Shown here: piece by piece, positions 46,646-58,380 of the stretch
How positions within the stretch are numbered: position 1 is the first letter of the stretch
How the letters are laid out: each line of letters starts with the position of its first letter
Source: Acinetobacter calcoaceticus DSM 30006 = CIP 81.8
GTDB lineage: Bacteria > Pseudomonadota > Gammaproteobacteria > Pseudomonadales > Moraxellaceae
NCBI RefSeq assembly: GCF_000368965.1
Contig: NZ_KB849780.1
Location: 1,984,145-2,048,144 of the forward strand
Direction: 5' to 3'
DNA length: 64,000 nucleotides
Position numbers and translations under genes: made by a program
The notes under the pieces: model-generated
Databases searched by the model: none
What the model saw: the letters and a program-made list of their open reading frames with translations, nothing else
What the model was told of the DNA's origin: nothing

Positions 46646-49600
46646 ATGTCTACGCTTGCCACCCTAAAAGCGCTTCTTGCTAAACGCATTCTGATTATTG
46701 ATGGTGCAATGGGAACGATGATCCAGCGCCATAAATTAGAAGAAGCTGACTACCGTGGTGAGCGTTTTGCCGATTGGGCACATGACTTAAAAGGTAATAA
46801 TGACCTTTTAGTTTTGACACAGCCAGAAATCATTCAAGGCATTCATGAAGCTTACCTTGATGCTGGTGCAGACATTATTGAAACCAACAGCTTTAACGGC
46901 ACACGTGTTTCTATGTCTGATTACCACATGGAAGACCTTGTTCCCGAAATTAACCGTGAAGCAGCCCGTTTAGCCAAAGCAGCCTGTGAAAAATATTCAA
47001 CACCTGACAAACCTCGTTTTGTAGCGGGTGTACTCGGCCCAACATCGCGTACCTGTTCAATTTCACCAAATGTAAATGATCCTGCCTTTCGTAACATTAC
47101 CTTTGATGCGCTAAAAGAAAACTATATTGAGGCCACTCATGCGCTGATTGAAGGTGGTGCAGATATCATTCTGATTGAAACCGTTTTTGATACATTAAAC
47201 TGTAAAGCTGCAATTTTTGCGGTGAAAGAAGTCTTTAAGCAAATTGGTCATGAATTACCGCTCATGATTTCAGGGACTATTACCGATGCCTCAGGCCGTA
47301 CCTTAACAGGTCAAACTGCCGAAGCATTCTGGAACTCTGTACGCCATGGTGACTTACTTTCAATTGGTTTTAACTGTGCCCTTGGTGCAGATGCCATGCG
47401 CCCTCACGTTAAAACTGTGTCTGATGTTGCTGATACTTTCATTTCTGCCCATCCAAATGCTGGCTTACCAAACGCTTTTGGTGAATATGACGAAACACCT
47501 GAGCAAACTGCTGCTTTCTTAAAAGAATTTGCAGAAAGTGGCCTCATTAACATTACAGGTGGATGCTGTGGTACCACACCAGATCATATTCGTGCTATTG
47601 CCAATGCTGTAAAAGACATTGCACCCCGTCAAACTCCTGAAACTAAGCCAGCTTGCCGCTTAAGTGGTTTAGAACCATTTAATATTTATGACGACTCATT
47701 GTTCGTTAACGTGGGTGAACGTACTAACGTTACAGGTTCAAAAAAATTCCTACGTTTAATTCGTGAAGAAAACTTTGCTGAAGCTTTAGAAGTTGCACAA
47801 CAACAAGTGGAAGCTGGCGCACAGATTATTGACATTAACATGGATGAAGGGATGCTCGATTCGCAAAATGCGATGGTTCATTTCTTAAATCTTGTGGCAT
47901 CTGAGCCAGATATTTCACGTGTGCCGATCATGATTGACTCATCAAAATGGGAAATCATTGAAGCAGGCTTAAAATGTGTACAAGGTAAACCCGTTGTTAA
48001 CTCGATTTCCTTAAAAGAAGGTTACGACGAGTTTGTCGAAAAGGCTCGCCTCTGTCGTCAATATGGTGCTGCAATTATTGTGATGGCCTTTGATGAAACT
48101 GGTCAGGCCGACACTGCTGCACGTAAGCGTGAAATCTGTAAACGTTCTTATGATGTTTTGGTTAACGATGTAGGCTTCCCTGCTGAAGATATCATTTTTG
48201 ACCCGAACGTGTTTGCAGTGGCAACAGGTATTGAAGAACACAATAACTATGGTGTCGATTTTATTGAAGCCACAGGTTGGATTAAACAGAACTTACCTCA
48301 TGCCATGATTTCTGGTGGTGTATCGAACGTATCATTCTCATTCCGTGGAAATGAGCCTGTTCGTGAGGCAATTCACTCTGTGTTCTTGTACCATGCCATT
48401 AAACAAGGCATGACCATGGGGATTGTAAATGCCGGTCAGATGGCAATTTATGATGATATTCCTAAAGAACTCAAAGATGCAGTTGAAGATGTTGTTTTAA
48501 ACCAGAACCAAGGTGAGTCTGGTCAAAACGCCACAGAGAAACTGCTGGAAGTCGCTGAAAAATACCGTGGTCATAGCGGAATGCAACGTGAAGCCGAAAA
48601 CCTTGAATGGCGTAACGAACCTGTAGAAAAACGCCTTGAATATGCATTAGTCAAAGGTATTACCACATACATTGACGAAGATACAGAAGAAGCTCGCCTA
48701 AAAGCTAAACGTCCATTAGATGTGATTGAAGGCGCTTTGATGGACGGTATGAACGTGGTTGGTGACTTGTTCGGTTCAGGCAAAATGTTCTTACCACAGG
48801 TTGTGAAATCTGCACGTGTCATGAAGCAAGCTGTGGCTTGGCTCAACCCGTACATTGAAGCTGAAAAAACAGGTAGCCAATCTAAAGGTAAAGTCCTGAT
48901 GGCAACTGTTAAGGGCGACGTACACGATATTGGTAAAAATATTGTGGGTGTTGTACTCGGTTGTAATGGTTACGACATTGTTGACCTTGGTGTGATGGTA
49001 CCTTGCGAGAAAATCTTGCAAACTGCGATTGATGAAAAATGTGACATCATCGGTTTGTCAGGTCTGATTACTCCATCTTTAGATGAAATGGTGTTTGTTG
49101 CTAAAGAAATGCAACGTAAAGGCTTTGACATTCCTTTATTGATCGGTGGTGCTACGACATCGAAAGCACACACAGCAGTAAAAATTGACCCTCAGTACCA
49201 TAACGATGCGGTGATTTATGTTGCTGATGCCTCACGTGCTGTAGGTGTTGCAACTACCCTGCTTTCGAAAGAAATGCGTGGAAAATTCATTGAAGAACAC
49301 CGTGCTGAATATGCCAAAATTCGTGAGCGCTTAGCCAACAAACAACCAAAAGCTGCCAAACTGACTTATGCAGAGTCTATTAAAAACGGCTTTAAAATTG
49401 ATGAAAGCTATGTTCCTGCAAAACCGAATCTTTTGGGAACTCAAGTTTTAACAAACTACCCGCTTGAAACATTGGTTGAATATTTTGACTGGACACCATT
49501 CTTCATTTCTTGGAGCTTGGCAGGTAAGTTCCCGAAAATTTTACAAGATGAAGTGGTTGGCGAAGCTGCAACAGATTTGTACAACCAAGCTCAAGCAATG

Positions 49601-50332
49601 TTGAAAGATATTATCGACAACAACCTTTTTGATGCACGTGCTGTATTTGGTATGTTCCCTGCTCAGCGCACTGACGCCGACACCGTCAGCGTATTTGATG
49701 AAGCGGGTCAAAATGTTACGCATACATTTGAACACTTACGTCAGCAATCAGACAAAGTAACAGGTAAACCAAACTTGTCTTTAGCAGATTACATTCGTAC
49801 TGACCGTGAGCAACAGGACTACTTGGGCGGATTCACTGTATCGATTTTTGGTGCAGAAGAATTAGCAAACGAGTACAAAGCCAAAGGTGATGACTACTCT
49901 GCAATTTTAGTTCAGTCATTGGCTGACCGTTTTGCTGAAGCCTTTGCCGAACACTTACATGAACGCATTCGTAAAGAGTTCTGGGGTTATAAAGCAGATG
50001 AAACACTGACCAATGAAGAGCTGATTAAAGAGAAATATGTCGGTATTCGCCCTGCGCCGGGTTACCCAGCTTGTCCAGAGCACTCTGAAAAAGCAGTATT
50101 GTTTGACTGGTTAGGTTCTACCGATAAAATTGGTACTAAACTCACTGAACACTTTGCAATGATGCCGCCATCTTCGGTGAGTGGTTTCTACTATTCACAC
50201 CCTCAAAGTGAATACTTTAACGTGGGTAAAATCTCTCAAGACCAACTTGAAGATTATGCAAAACGTAAAGGTTGGACACTTGATGAGGCCAAACGTTGGT
50301 TAGGGCCGAATTTAGATGATTCGATTGTTTAA
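46646..50332 (+). CDS. metH: Cobalamin-dependent methionine synthase
   Basis: Transfers a methyl group from methyltetrahydrofolate to homocysteine through cobalamin. The 1228-residue product starts at [15 protein letters not shown] (ATG 46646); the longer frame to 46556 adds an unlikely tail. Domain order: homocysteine-binding (zinc ligands Cys244, Cys307, Cys308), pterin-binding ([19 protein letters not shown], about 350-610), cap and B12-binding with DVHDIGKN (His760 is the cobalt ligand), and the SAM-dependent reactivation domain ([14 protein letters not shown]). It is the same size as E. coli MetH. It is monocistronic and followed by a terminator. Confidence 0.98.
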   Translation: MSTLATLKALLAKRILIIDGAMGTMIQRHKLEEADYRGERFADWAHDLKGNNDLLVLTQPEIIQGIHEAYLDAGADIIETNSFNGTRVSMSDYHMEDLVPEINREAARLAKAACEKYSTPDKPRFVAGVLGPTSRTCSISPNVNDPAFRNITFDALKENYIEATHALIEGGADIILIETVFDTLNCKAAIFAVKEVFKQIGHELPLMISGTITDASGRTLTGQTAEAFWNSVRHGDLLSIGFNCALGADAMRPHVKTVSDVADTFISAHPNAGLPNAFGEYDETPEQTAAFLKEFAESGLINITGGCCGTTPDHIRAIANAVKDIAPRQTPETKPACRLSGLEPFNIYDDSLFVNVGERTNVTGSKKFLRLIREENFAEALEVAQQQVEAGAQIIDINMDEGMLDSQNAMVHFLNLVASEPDISRVPIMIDSSKWEIIEAGLKCVQGKPVVNSISLKEGYDEFVEKARLCRQYGAAIIVMAFDETGQADTAARKREICKRSYDVLVNDVGFPAEDIIFDPNVFAVATGIEEHNNYGVDFIEATGWIKQNLPHAMISGGVSNVSFSFRGNEPVREAIHSVFLYHAIKQGMTMGIVNAGQMAIYDDIPKELKDAVEDVVLNQNQGESGQNATEKLLEVAEKYRGHSGMQREAENLEWRNEPVEKRLEYALVKGITTYIDEDTEEARLKAKRPLDVIEGALMDGMNVVGDLFGSGKMFLPQVVKSARVMKQAVAWLNPYIEAEKTGSQSKGKVLMATVKGDVHDIGKNIVGVVLGCNGYDIVDLGVMVPCEKILQTAIDEKCDIIGLSGLITPSLDEMVFVAKEMQRKGFDIPLLIGGATTSKAHTAVKIDPQYHNDAVIYVADASRAVGVATTLLSKEMRGKFIEEHRAEYAKIRERLANKQPKAAKLTYAESIKNGFKIDESYVPAKPNLLGTQVLTNYPLETLVEYFDWTPFFISWSLAGKFPKILQDEVVGEAATDLYNQAQAMLKDIIDNNLFDARAVFGMFPAQRTDADTVSVFDEAGQNVTHTFEHLRQQSDKVTGKPNLSLADYIRTDREQQDYLGGFTVSIFGAEELANEYKAKGDDYSAILVQSLADRFAEAFAEHLHERIRKEFWGYKADETLTNEELIKEKYVGIRPAPGYPACPEHSEKAVLFDWLGSTDKIGTKLTEHFAMMPPSSVSGFYYSHPQSEYFNVGKISQDQLEDYAKRKGWTLDEAKRWLGPNLDDSIV

Positions 50333-50349
50333 GTTTTAGGTTATAAATG

Positions 50350-50379
50350 AATCCCCTCGAATGAGGGGATTTTTTATTT
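50350..50379. terminator. Terminator between metH and the orphan lipoprotein gene
   Basis: AATCCCCTC / GAGGGGATT stem with a GAAT loop and T run, just after the metH stop and overlapping the end of the convergent gene. Confidence 0.85.
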
Positions 50380-51603
50380 TTGTTCAAATACCCCTGTAAT
50401 ATGAGTCATACCATTAAGTGTATTTGCTCCTGCATTTACATTATGAAAATAAAAGGTTTGTCTATCACTATCTGAAGTTATGCCAGAACAAGGGATTTCT
50501 CGATTTCCGCACATGAACTCTTGTTCACCAATTATTGTTTTAACGCTTAAATGTCCTGCAAGCTCTTGAATGATAGATATATCAATTAATTCATTACTAT
50601 TTTTAAAACCTAGATTATAAATTTTTTGATCATTTTTAACTGTAGCTATATAACGATTGTGAATAGGCAACATTACTATTTTTTGATCACCAAATTGTAA
50701 GTCACTATAAGTTTTAGGTATGCTCACATTTACACTAACATTTAGTTTCGTATTATTAGTGTGATCAATCAATTCTATATTTTCTAGATTAAAATCTATA
50801 TTTTTTTGATCTTCCTTCCAAAACTGATCGCTCAATTTCTCTATATTTGTAAAATCCCCACCTTTATATACCAAACTAATTAATGCATTACTTTTCACCT
50901 TGTTTTCATAAAATATTATACTTAAATATGAAATATCTTCATTTTTCTTCAAAGTAAATTTTTTTGTAGTGTATATTAATTCATTATTATAATATTGCTT
51001 TGACTCTTCAAAATCTATAATTTTAAAAATACTTCCATTAATAGCAATATCATTAACTTTGATAGCTGAAAACCTATCTTTTTGAAACAATGGCCAATTT
51101 GAAGGAACCGTAAAATTTATATTTCCAGACACAACTACGGGAACTCTATTTCCGACCTCCTCTCCGTTTATAGAAGTTACTGAGAACTCATTTTTGGACT
51201 GATTCAAATCAAAACTCAATTTAAATTTATCCCCGAAATTTTCTATCTTATATGTCGTACTATCTGGACAAGTTAAGATTGGTAAACATATAAGTGCCTT
51301 ATTTAAAGTATCCTTCCATACCAAATAATCTAAACTCGCTATATTTGAATAAGGTTTTAATGAAATAGAGCCCAAGAGCTTTTTTCCCTGTCCCGTTAAA
51401 TTAATCAAGACAGCCTCAGTAGGTTCATTACCATAGGCAATTAGGTCATAGTTGGTTATGGCTGGGTTCAATTCAACCTTTTCATTAACACTAACGCCTT
51501 GTATAAACAATGTATTATCTTTATTTGGTACTATACTTTGGTTATTTTCACCACATCCAGTCAACATTAAAAAACTTAATAGACTAAACTGTATTTTTTT
51601 CAT
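50374..51603 (-). CDS. Orphan lipoprotein of unknown function
   Basis: A 409-residue predicted lipoprotein: MKKIQFSLLSFLMLTGC with Cys17 in an LTGC lipobox. The mature part is rich in Asn, Lys and Ile and reads as repeated beta strands (for example SGNINFTVPSNWPLF), consistent with an Ig-like or beta-sandwich surface protein. It has four cysteines near the C-terminus and middle that could form disulfides (CLPILTCPD, CGNREIPCSG). I recognise no family. Its DNA is markedly more AT-rich than neighbours, and it borders a decayed patch, so recent acquisition is possible. Confidence 0.65.
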   Translation of the reverse strand: MKKIQFSLLSFLMLTGCGENNQSIVPNKDNTLFIQGVSVNEKVELNPAITNYDLIAYGNEPTEAVLINLTGQGKKLLGSISLKPYSNIASLDYLVWKDTLNKALICLPILTCPDSTTYKIENFGDKFKLSFDLNQSKNEFSVTSINGEEVGNRVPVVVSGNINFTVPSNWPLFQKDRFSAIKVNDIAINGSIFKIIDFEESKQYYNNELIYTTKKFTLKKNEDISYLSIIFYENKVKSNALISLVYKGGDFTNIEKLSDQFWKEDQKNIDFNLENIELIDHTNNTKLNVSVNVSIPKTYSDLQFGDQKIVMLPIHNRYIATVKNDQKIYNLGFKNSNELIDISIIQELAGHLSVKTIIGEQEFMCGNREIPCSGITSDSDRQTFYFHNVNAGANTLNGMTHITGVFEQK

Positions 51604-51724
51604 TTTTTCAAATCCTATTTATAATTTTTATTCATCTTATAACACATAATTATTTAAACCAAACCTTCAAAATAGCCAACTTCCTGTTAATTGATGTCTA
51701 CATTTCATTAGCATATTGAGATAA

Positions 51725-51757
51725 AAAATCTCCCAACTTTTAAGATTGAGAGATTTC
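51725..51757 (-). terminator. Terminator-like hairpin after the transketolase remnant
   Basis: AAATCTC ... GGAGATTT on the minus strand, followed by a T run, about 45 bases after the remnant's stop codon; the usual end of the once-intact gene. Confidence 0.55.
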
Positions 51758-51801
51758 AAAGAATCTATTTCAATACTACTTACATCAAGTAGACATTACT
51801 T

Positions 51802-52136
51802 TTACTTCAAATGTGACTTAATCTTCTCTTTAACTGCTTCAGTTGAAATACCATATCGATCATGCAAAATAGGTAAAGCCCCTGCATCTAAAAATGCATC
51901 TGGCAAACCAATCATGTCAAAAAGAGAGTGTTGCCTATTTCTTAAAAGTAGTGACCCAACCGCTTCCCTAAACCACTAATCACAGAATGATTTTCGGCAG
52001 TTAAAACAGGACGTCCGCCTTTACCGACTTCATCCAAAATAGTTTGTTCATCTAAAGGCTTAATTGTAGGTACATGCAGCACTGAAACCTTAATGCCCTC
52101 TTTTTCAAGCTCTTCGGCTGCCTCAAGTGCACGCAT
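51802..52136 (-). pseudogene. Remnant of a transketolase C-terminal subunit, frameshifted
   Basis: The first part (52136 down to about 51967) encodes MRALEAAEELEKEGIKVSVL and LTAENHSVISGLG, the C-terminal transketolase fold. At a GGG run (51966-51968) the frame shifts. The following bases read in another frame continue the same fold: EAVGSLLLRNRQHSLFDMIG and GALPILHDRYGISTEAVKEK, ending at a stop at 51802. One G is therefore lost from a likely GGGG. The 5' two thirds (pyrimidine-binding domain) is missing. About 110 residues remain of a usual 310-330. It is not expected to make an active enzyme. Confidence 0.8.
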
Positions 52137-52225
52137 GTTTATAAACCTGCTGGAATAAGATTCTCTTGCTTAAATCCTACTAAGTTTCATTTATCAATTT
52201 GAGGAACTTTTAAGCTTTTATATGC

Positions 52226-52672
52226 TCACATTACATGAATTTCCTCAACTCTCAAGTGATGCATCATCTCTCGAATAAATACAAAGTAGGTAAAAATATA
52301 AAGCTGATCTGGAGAGACTTGGCTTGTGTAGTAGCTCAAATGCTCAATAAAGTCATTGAATCCATGCTCAAGCTCAATCCGGCTGATTTGCTTTTAAGCA
52401 CTAAAAAATAACTCACTGAGTTGTGTCATGGCTGCATCAGACGTAACAGCTACACCACTTATATTTAGATTTCTTAAAGGCTGCGACTCTATGATTTCTT
52501 CAATAAAATAAATCATTTTTTCAATAGCAAGCTCATCAATCACACCATGGCTGATGCTTTTTGACTCAATAAAACCCAAGCCCTGTTCAAGTTGGATATG
52601 TTGGTTGTCTATGTCAAATGACAGGCCATTAAGACCGAGTGAAAATTTTAAAGCCGAGTCAGAATGAGTCAT
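52226..52672 (-). pseudogene. Unrecognised ORF interrupted by one in-frame TAA
   Basis: From 52672 the frame reads 92 codons (starting MTHSDSALKFSLGLNG, ending SELFFSA), then TAA at 52394-52396. The same frame stays open for 55 more codons (KQISRIELEHGFNDFIEHLS then QLYIFTYFVFIREMMHHL) to TGA at 52226. The second part keeps coding-like composition, so the TAA probably interrupts a 148-residue gene; it could instead be a natural end with a chance frame. The product would be soluble and acidic. I recognise no family. It lies beside the transketolase remnant. Confidence 0.5.
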
Positions 52673-52855
52673 AAAAATAGCTTACTGTTGAATTTTGATA
52701 ATAAAGTTAATTTGTTTATAACCTTAAATAGTGTCAGTTTGTTCAATACCTAAAATTAACTGAGTTAATAATCATTAACACCATATAATGAAAAACTCTT
52801 TAAAAAGATGAAAAATCAATTTTATATTCATCAATATCCTACCATTACAAAATAG

Positions 52856-54010
<1,155 letters not shown>

Positions 54011-54038
54011 TCTTTTGAATTGGAACTATATTTATCTA

Positions 54039-54076
54039 AAAAAGACTCTCAGTTTAATATGACTGAGAGTCTTTTC
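54039..54076. terminator. Bidirectional terminator between mro and the Fsr-like gene
   Basis: AAAAGACTCTCAGT and ACTGAGAGTCTTTT stem with an eight-base loop. Confidence 0.9.
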
Positions 54077-54078
54077 AT

Positions 54079-55299
54079 TTATTTAACTTTTGTGTTTGGT
54101 AAAAATGCGGTTGCGAAGCCTAATAATGGTAACAATGAACACAATCCAAATACCCATTCAATGCCGTTAACATCGGCCAAATGCCCTAAGCCTGCTGCAG
54201 CAATACCACTTACCCCAAACATAAGACCAAACATTAAACCAGCAATCATCCCCACACGGCCTGGAACAGCTTCTTGTGCGTAAACTACCATTGCAGCAAA
54301 GGCAGACGACAACACCAAACCAGTAATAATTGATAAGACTGTTGTCCAAAACAAGTTTGCATACGGCATCATTAATGCAAATGGAGCCATACCCACAAAT
54401 GAAACCCAGATAACAGCTTTACGACCAATCTTGTCACCAATTGGGCCACCTGCAAATGTACCTAAAGCAACAGCTGCCAAAAACGCAAACAAATGCAACT
54501 GAGCGGTCTGGATGCTGATATGGAACTTTTGAATTAAGTAAAAAGTGAAGTAGTTGCTAATGCTGGCAATGTAGGTAAATTTAGCGAACATCAACACACT
54601 AATGGTGCTCAAGGCAATAATGAGCTTACGACCATGTAATTTACTCTGTGCTTGGTTTACACGTGTAGCTACCTGATTTTTTGCATGACCAATCGTCCAA
54701 CGGCTTACACCAAATAAAACCCAAATGGCTAAAAGTGCAAATATAACTAAACCCGCAACTGCATGCTGTCCAAACGGTACAATCAGTAAAGCTGCTAACA
54801 ATGGGCCAATGGCAGTGCCTGTATTTCCACCCACCTGAAAAGTCGATTGAGCCGTACCAAAACGTCCACCCGATGCCATTCGAGCCACACGTGAAGCTTC
54901 AGGGTGAAAAGTTGCAGAACCTACCCCAATCAGCGCGGATGCACATAACAACACAGTAAAGCTTGGTGAAAATGCCAACAAGATAATGCCGGAAAATGTG
55001 ACGACCATTCCCAGTGGTAGAAGATAAGGTTTTGGATGTTTATCAGTATAAAGTCCAATCCAAGGCTGTAGCAGTGAACCTGTAATTTGATATACAAACG
55101 AAATCAGGCCAACTTGGGCAAAACTCAGCGAGAAGTTTGCTTTTAGCATTGGATAGATGGCTGGTAACACGGCTTGAATTAAATCATTCAGTAAATGTGC
55201 AACCGCCACGGCGCCTACAATTTTAATAATCATTCCTTGAGGCTGATCATTTGCAACGGTATTGGCAATACCATCTTTCAATTGTATTGAAGACGTCAT
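54079..55299 (-). CDS. MFS transporter, fosmidomycin-resistance (Fsr) type
   Basis: A 406-residue, 12-helix exporter of the major facilitator superfamily. The pattern (HLLNDLIQAVLPAIYPMLK near the N-terminus, QPWIGLYTDKHPKPYLLPLG in loop 2-3, and GPIGDKIGRKAVIW in loop 8-9) matches the Fsr subgroup. Homologues are named for fosmidomycin resistance, but the true substrate is unknown. It is divergent from an AraC regulator (about 105 bases apart), a common regulator-transporter pairing, so that regulator probably controls it. Confidence 0.85.
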   Translation of the reverse strand: MTSSIQLKDGIANTVANDQPQGMIIKIVGAVAVAHLLNDLIQAVLPAIYPMLKANFSLSFAQVGLISFVYQITGSLLQPWIGLYTDKHPKPYLLPLGMVVTFSGIILLAFSPSFTVLLCASALIGVGSATFHPEASRVARMASGGRFGTAQSTFQVGGNTGTAIGPLLAALLIVPFGQHAVAGLVIFALLAIWVLFGVSRWTIGHAKNQVATRVNQAQSKLHGRKLIIALSTISVLMFAKFTYIASISNYFTFYLIQKFHISIQTAQLHLFAFLAAVALGTFAGGPIGDKIGRKAVIWVSFVGMAPFALMMPYANLFWTTVLSIITGLVLSSAFAAMVVYAQEAVPGRVGMIAGLMFGLMFGVSGIAAAGLGHLADVNGIEWVFGLCSLLPLLGFATAFLPNTKVK

Positions 55300-55404
55300 A
55301 CCTGAAAAACTCCAATATTTTAAGTAAGGTCCTTATTGTAAATTGTCGCTTATAAAGTTATCTTCCAATAATCATCGTATAAGTGACAATTTTTAGGATA
55401 AATT

Positions 55405-56193
55405 ATGTCCGATTCTCTTATTCAGTCTGATTTGTCTGAACTTGTGATTGGGCTATCTTCTGAGCATGCCTACCGAGAAATCACACCGACTCATACACAT
55501 ACCCGCGCTCAGTTTTTGTATGCATCAACAGGAAACATTCAGGTGTTTACACCAAATAATGTCTGGATTGTGCCACCCATGTGTGCGTTATGGATTCCTG
55601 CCCATGTCGAGCATAGTGTCATTTCACTGAGTCACGTTAAGTTAAATACAGCATTGGTTGAAGTAAATGCAGCTGCTTTAATGGGGCAACATTGCTTTAT
55701 TATTCGGGTGAGCAACCTTTTGCATGAGCTTTTGATTCGTTTAAATGAAATTGAACAAGAGGAGACTCCAAATATTGTCACCTCTCAAGAGCTTTCTCGT
55801 TCTTTACAAATTTTGATTTTTGAAGAAATTCATCGAGCCAATTTGCTGCCTATCCAGATTCCGTGGCCAAAAGACAAACGATTATTAAAAATTTGCCAAG
55901 CGTTATTACACGCGCCTAATCACTCAAAAGATTTAACAGATTGGGCTGATGATATTGGTGCGAGTTCGAGAACCTTAATGCGTATGTTCCAAAAAGAAAC
56001 TGGCCTATCTTATCGGGCATGGATACAGCAAATGCATATCGCACTTGCCTTGAGTAAAATTGCGAATGGTGAATCTATTGCTCAAATTTCCGAATCACTG
56101 GGGTATACCAACCCCAGCGCGTTCAGTGCGATGTTTAAACGACATCTCGGAAAAACACCTCAGCAATTTAGAAGTGCTGCGATGTCGTTATAA
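55405..56193 (+). CDS. AraC-family regulator with cupin-like N-terminus
   Basis: A 262-residue transcription factor. An N-terminal cupin/AraC-ligand domain (HTHTRAQFLYASTGNIQVF, VWIVPPMCALWIPAHVEHSV) is followed by an AraC double helix-turn-helix (DLTDWADDIGASSRTLMRMF and ANGESIAQISESLGYTNPSA, ending FSAMFKRHLGKTPQQFR). It is divergent from the Fsr-like MFS gene and likely regulates it. Its last 34 bases overlap the convergent glutaminase gene, so its stop lies inside the other gene's 3' end. Confidence 0.9.
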   Translation: MSDSLIQSDLSELVIGLSSEHAYREITPTHTHTRAQFLYASTGNIQVFTPNNVWIVPPMCALWIPAHVEHSVISLSHVKLNTALVEVNAAALMGQHCFIIRVSNLLHELLIRLNEIEQEETPNIVTSQELSRSLQILIFEEIHRANLLPIQIPWPKDKRLLKICQALLHAPNHSKDLTDWADDIGASSRTLMRMFQKETGLSYRAWIQQMHIALALSKIANGESIAQISESLGYTNPSAFSAMFKRHLGKTPQQFRSAAMSL

Positions 56194-57482
56194 GTCTTTT
56201 TTTTTGCAGGTAGGTCATGCTTTTCGAGCAAATCATCGAAATCATGATAGACATGAAGTTCTCGATCTTTGCCGGTTCTCGCATGATCTAAACGCTGTTC
56301 TGGATCAACCAAAACGAGTGTATGACCATCATCAATCAGACGATCTACACCTTCTAAGAACATACGCTTACCCACCTCATGGATAAGTGAAATCTGGGTC
56401 AAATCAATCACGATTGTGCTTTGGTCAGTCGTCTCGTCTTGTAAAATACGCAACAACATTTCAGCTTCAGTAAATTTCAATACCCCCCGAAGCACATACA
56501 CACTTAATGATGCATCTTTTCCTGTGCGATAGTGGCTTTGTACAATGGTTTGTGCAGAAGGTGTACCTTCCATGAGATGTAATCCCATGTCACGAGATAA
56601 TCGTTCTAAAATATCGATACCTCGAATACTATGACCATGCTCATCTAGTCGAGGTGAAAAAGCAGCAATACTGACCTGACCCGGCAGCACACCCAAAATA
56701 CCGCCAGCTACACCACTTTTAGCAGGAATACCTACAGTTGAAAGCCAGTCACCCGCGGCATCATACATACCACAGCTCATCATGACACTGAGTACTTGTC
56801 TCACTACGGATCGGTTCAATAAGCGTTTTCCGGTTTTAGGGTCTACCCCACCATTGGCAAGTACACTGCCCATACGTACCAGATCTTTAACCGTCACCAA
56901 AATCGCACATTGACGAATGTAACCATTCACAATATCGACAGGGTCAGTTTCCAAAATCCCTACAGTTCGCAACATATAACCGATCGAAAGATTACGATAG
57001 GCAGTTTTGACTTCCGAATCGTAAACAGACTCATCAAAACTTAATTCACGGCCTGCAAGCTCGCTCATAAAACGGCGTAGAATTTCTGCACTGTGTAGAC
57101 CATGTTTGACCTGAATCAATGAATGTACAGTAATTGCGCCAGAGTTGATCATCGGGTTTTTCGGACGGCCATCTTTACCCAATGAAATTTCATTGAAAGC
57201 TTCCCCTGAAGGTTCCACCCCGACTTTAGCGAGTACCGCATCAATGCCAAGCTGTTGTAAAACATAAGCATATACAAACGGTTTAGAAATTGACTGTATG
57301 GTGAATTCAGTATCATCATCGCCGATCGAATAAATTTCACCATCTACCGTAGACATTGCCAAAGCCAATCGGTCTGGATTTGCATTTGCCAACTCTGGAA
57401 TATAGTCAGCTAGATGCCCGCTATTATCTACCTCACAGGCTTCTATCACATTTGCCAAATAATCTGGGAGAGGGGTTTTCAT
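56160..57482 (-). CDS. glsA: Glutaminase with C-terminal STAS domain
   Basis: Hydrolyses glutamine to glutamate and ammonia. Residues 1-305 are a serine-dependent glutaminase with the SxxK motif (Ser64-Ile-Ser-Lys67), NPMINSGAI and AGDWLSTVGIPAKSGVAGG. Residues about 335-440 form a STAS domain (STIVIDLTQISLIHEVGKRM), a fold used by anti-sigma antagonists and sulfate transporters, here probably regulatory. Similar glutaminase-STAS fusions occur in other bacteria. The gene is transcribed toward the AraC gene and overlaps its 3' end by 34 bases. It has no operon partner. Confidence 0.92.
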   Translation of the reverse strand: MKTPLPDYLANVIEACEVDNSGHLADYIPELANANPDRLALAMSTVDGEIYSIGDDDTEFTIQSISKPFVYAYVLQQLGIDAVLAKVGVEPSGEAFNEISLGKDGRPKNPMINSGAITVHSLIQVKHGLHSAEILRRFMSELAGRELSFDESVYDSEVKTAYRNLSIGYMLRTVGILETDPVDIVNGYIRQCAILVTVKDLVRMGSVLANGGVDPKTGKRLLNRSVVRQVLSVMMSCGMYDAAGDWLSTVGIPAKSGVAGGILGVLPGQVSIAAFSPRLDEHGHSIRGIDILERLSRDMGLHLMEGTPSAQTIVQSHYRTGKDASLSVYVLRGVLKFTEAEMLLRILQDETTDQSTIVIDLTQISLIHEVGKRMFLEGVDRLIDDGHTLVLVDPEQRLDHARTGKDRELHVYHDFDDLLEKHDLPAKKKTYNDIAALLNC

Positions 57483-57659
57483 GGTCCGTAACCTTAAATG
57501 AGGAGATTTGCGCTTTAGAGCAATTTTTCAGCACAACCTGCTGATAATATTAAAATTATACTTTTTGAATGAATTAAAAATCACGATATAAGTATTGTAA
57601 TTCCGTTGACTTCTTTATTTCAAGCTCATTATACCTTTTTCAAAACTTTAAATAGAGGA

Positions 57660-58142
57660 TTAGATTATTCTTTCTACAAATAACACTCCATTTAAATGAT
57701 CGACTTCATGTTGAACAATACGAGCTGGAAAACCGTGAAAAATCGTTTCAACGAATTCACCCTGAAGTGTTGAATATTTAACCTTTACCATTTCTGCGCG
57801 TTCAACTTGTCCACGTTCATCTGGCACGCTTAAGCAACCTTCTTCACCTAAGAGGGTTTCATTCGAAAACTCTAAAATTTCAGGATTCACCATCACTACC
57901 GCATCCATTTCAGGTGCGTCGGGATAGCGAGGGTTTGGTCGAGACGCCACAATAATGACTCGTTTAGAGATATAGACTTGAGGTGCAGCAATTCCTACAC
58001 CATTGCGTTCAAGCATAGTGGCATGCATGGCGGCTGCAAGCCCATAAAGCCAATCACTGTTCAGCTCACTAGATGAGACAGGTGCAGCAATCAGTTTTAA
58101 AATGTCTTCACCGCGCTTAGCTACAGGTAAAACTACACTCAT
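57660..58142 (-). CDS. def: Peptide deformylase
   Basis: Removes the N-formyl group from new proteins. The 160-residue product has the three deformylase motifs: GVGIAAPQ (from Gly49), EGCLSVP (metal ligand Cys103) and QHEVDH (ligands His145 and His149, catalytic Glu146). It is not near fmt, so it may be a second, paralogous deformylase of the genome; the C-terminus is shorter than the usual 168-176 residues. The promoter region is the 238-base gap shared with the divergent MFS gene. Confidence 0.93.
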   Translation of the reverse strand: MSVVLPVAKRGEDILKLIAAPVSSSELNSDWLYGLAAAMHATMLERNGVGIAAPQVYISKRVIIVASRPNPRYPDAPEMDAVVMVNPEILEFSNETLLGEEGCLSVPDERGQVERAEMVKVKYSTLQGEFVETIFHGFPARIVQHEVDHLNGVLFVERII

Positions 58143-58380
58143 CCCTTGAATCTCTCATTAAACTAGCTATGACAAGTTTTATTGTGTCGCTGAACGGCTC
58201 AAAAGAAAAGCCATTCCTACATCTGTTTTTGTTTCATCTAATGCATTTTTAGTTTTAAACCATTTTGTCTTTTCTTGGTTAACCCAATCTACACTCATCT
58301 ATAGCACAAATTTCCTCCATTTACTTTTACTTCACTTTTCCATTAATATCCAAGCTTCGATTACAACAATTAAGTAAAAA

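Noticed and set aside
48571..48855. Minus-strand frames within metH
   Set aside because: Antisense shadows caused by low stop frequency in a long gene.
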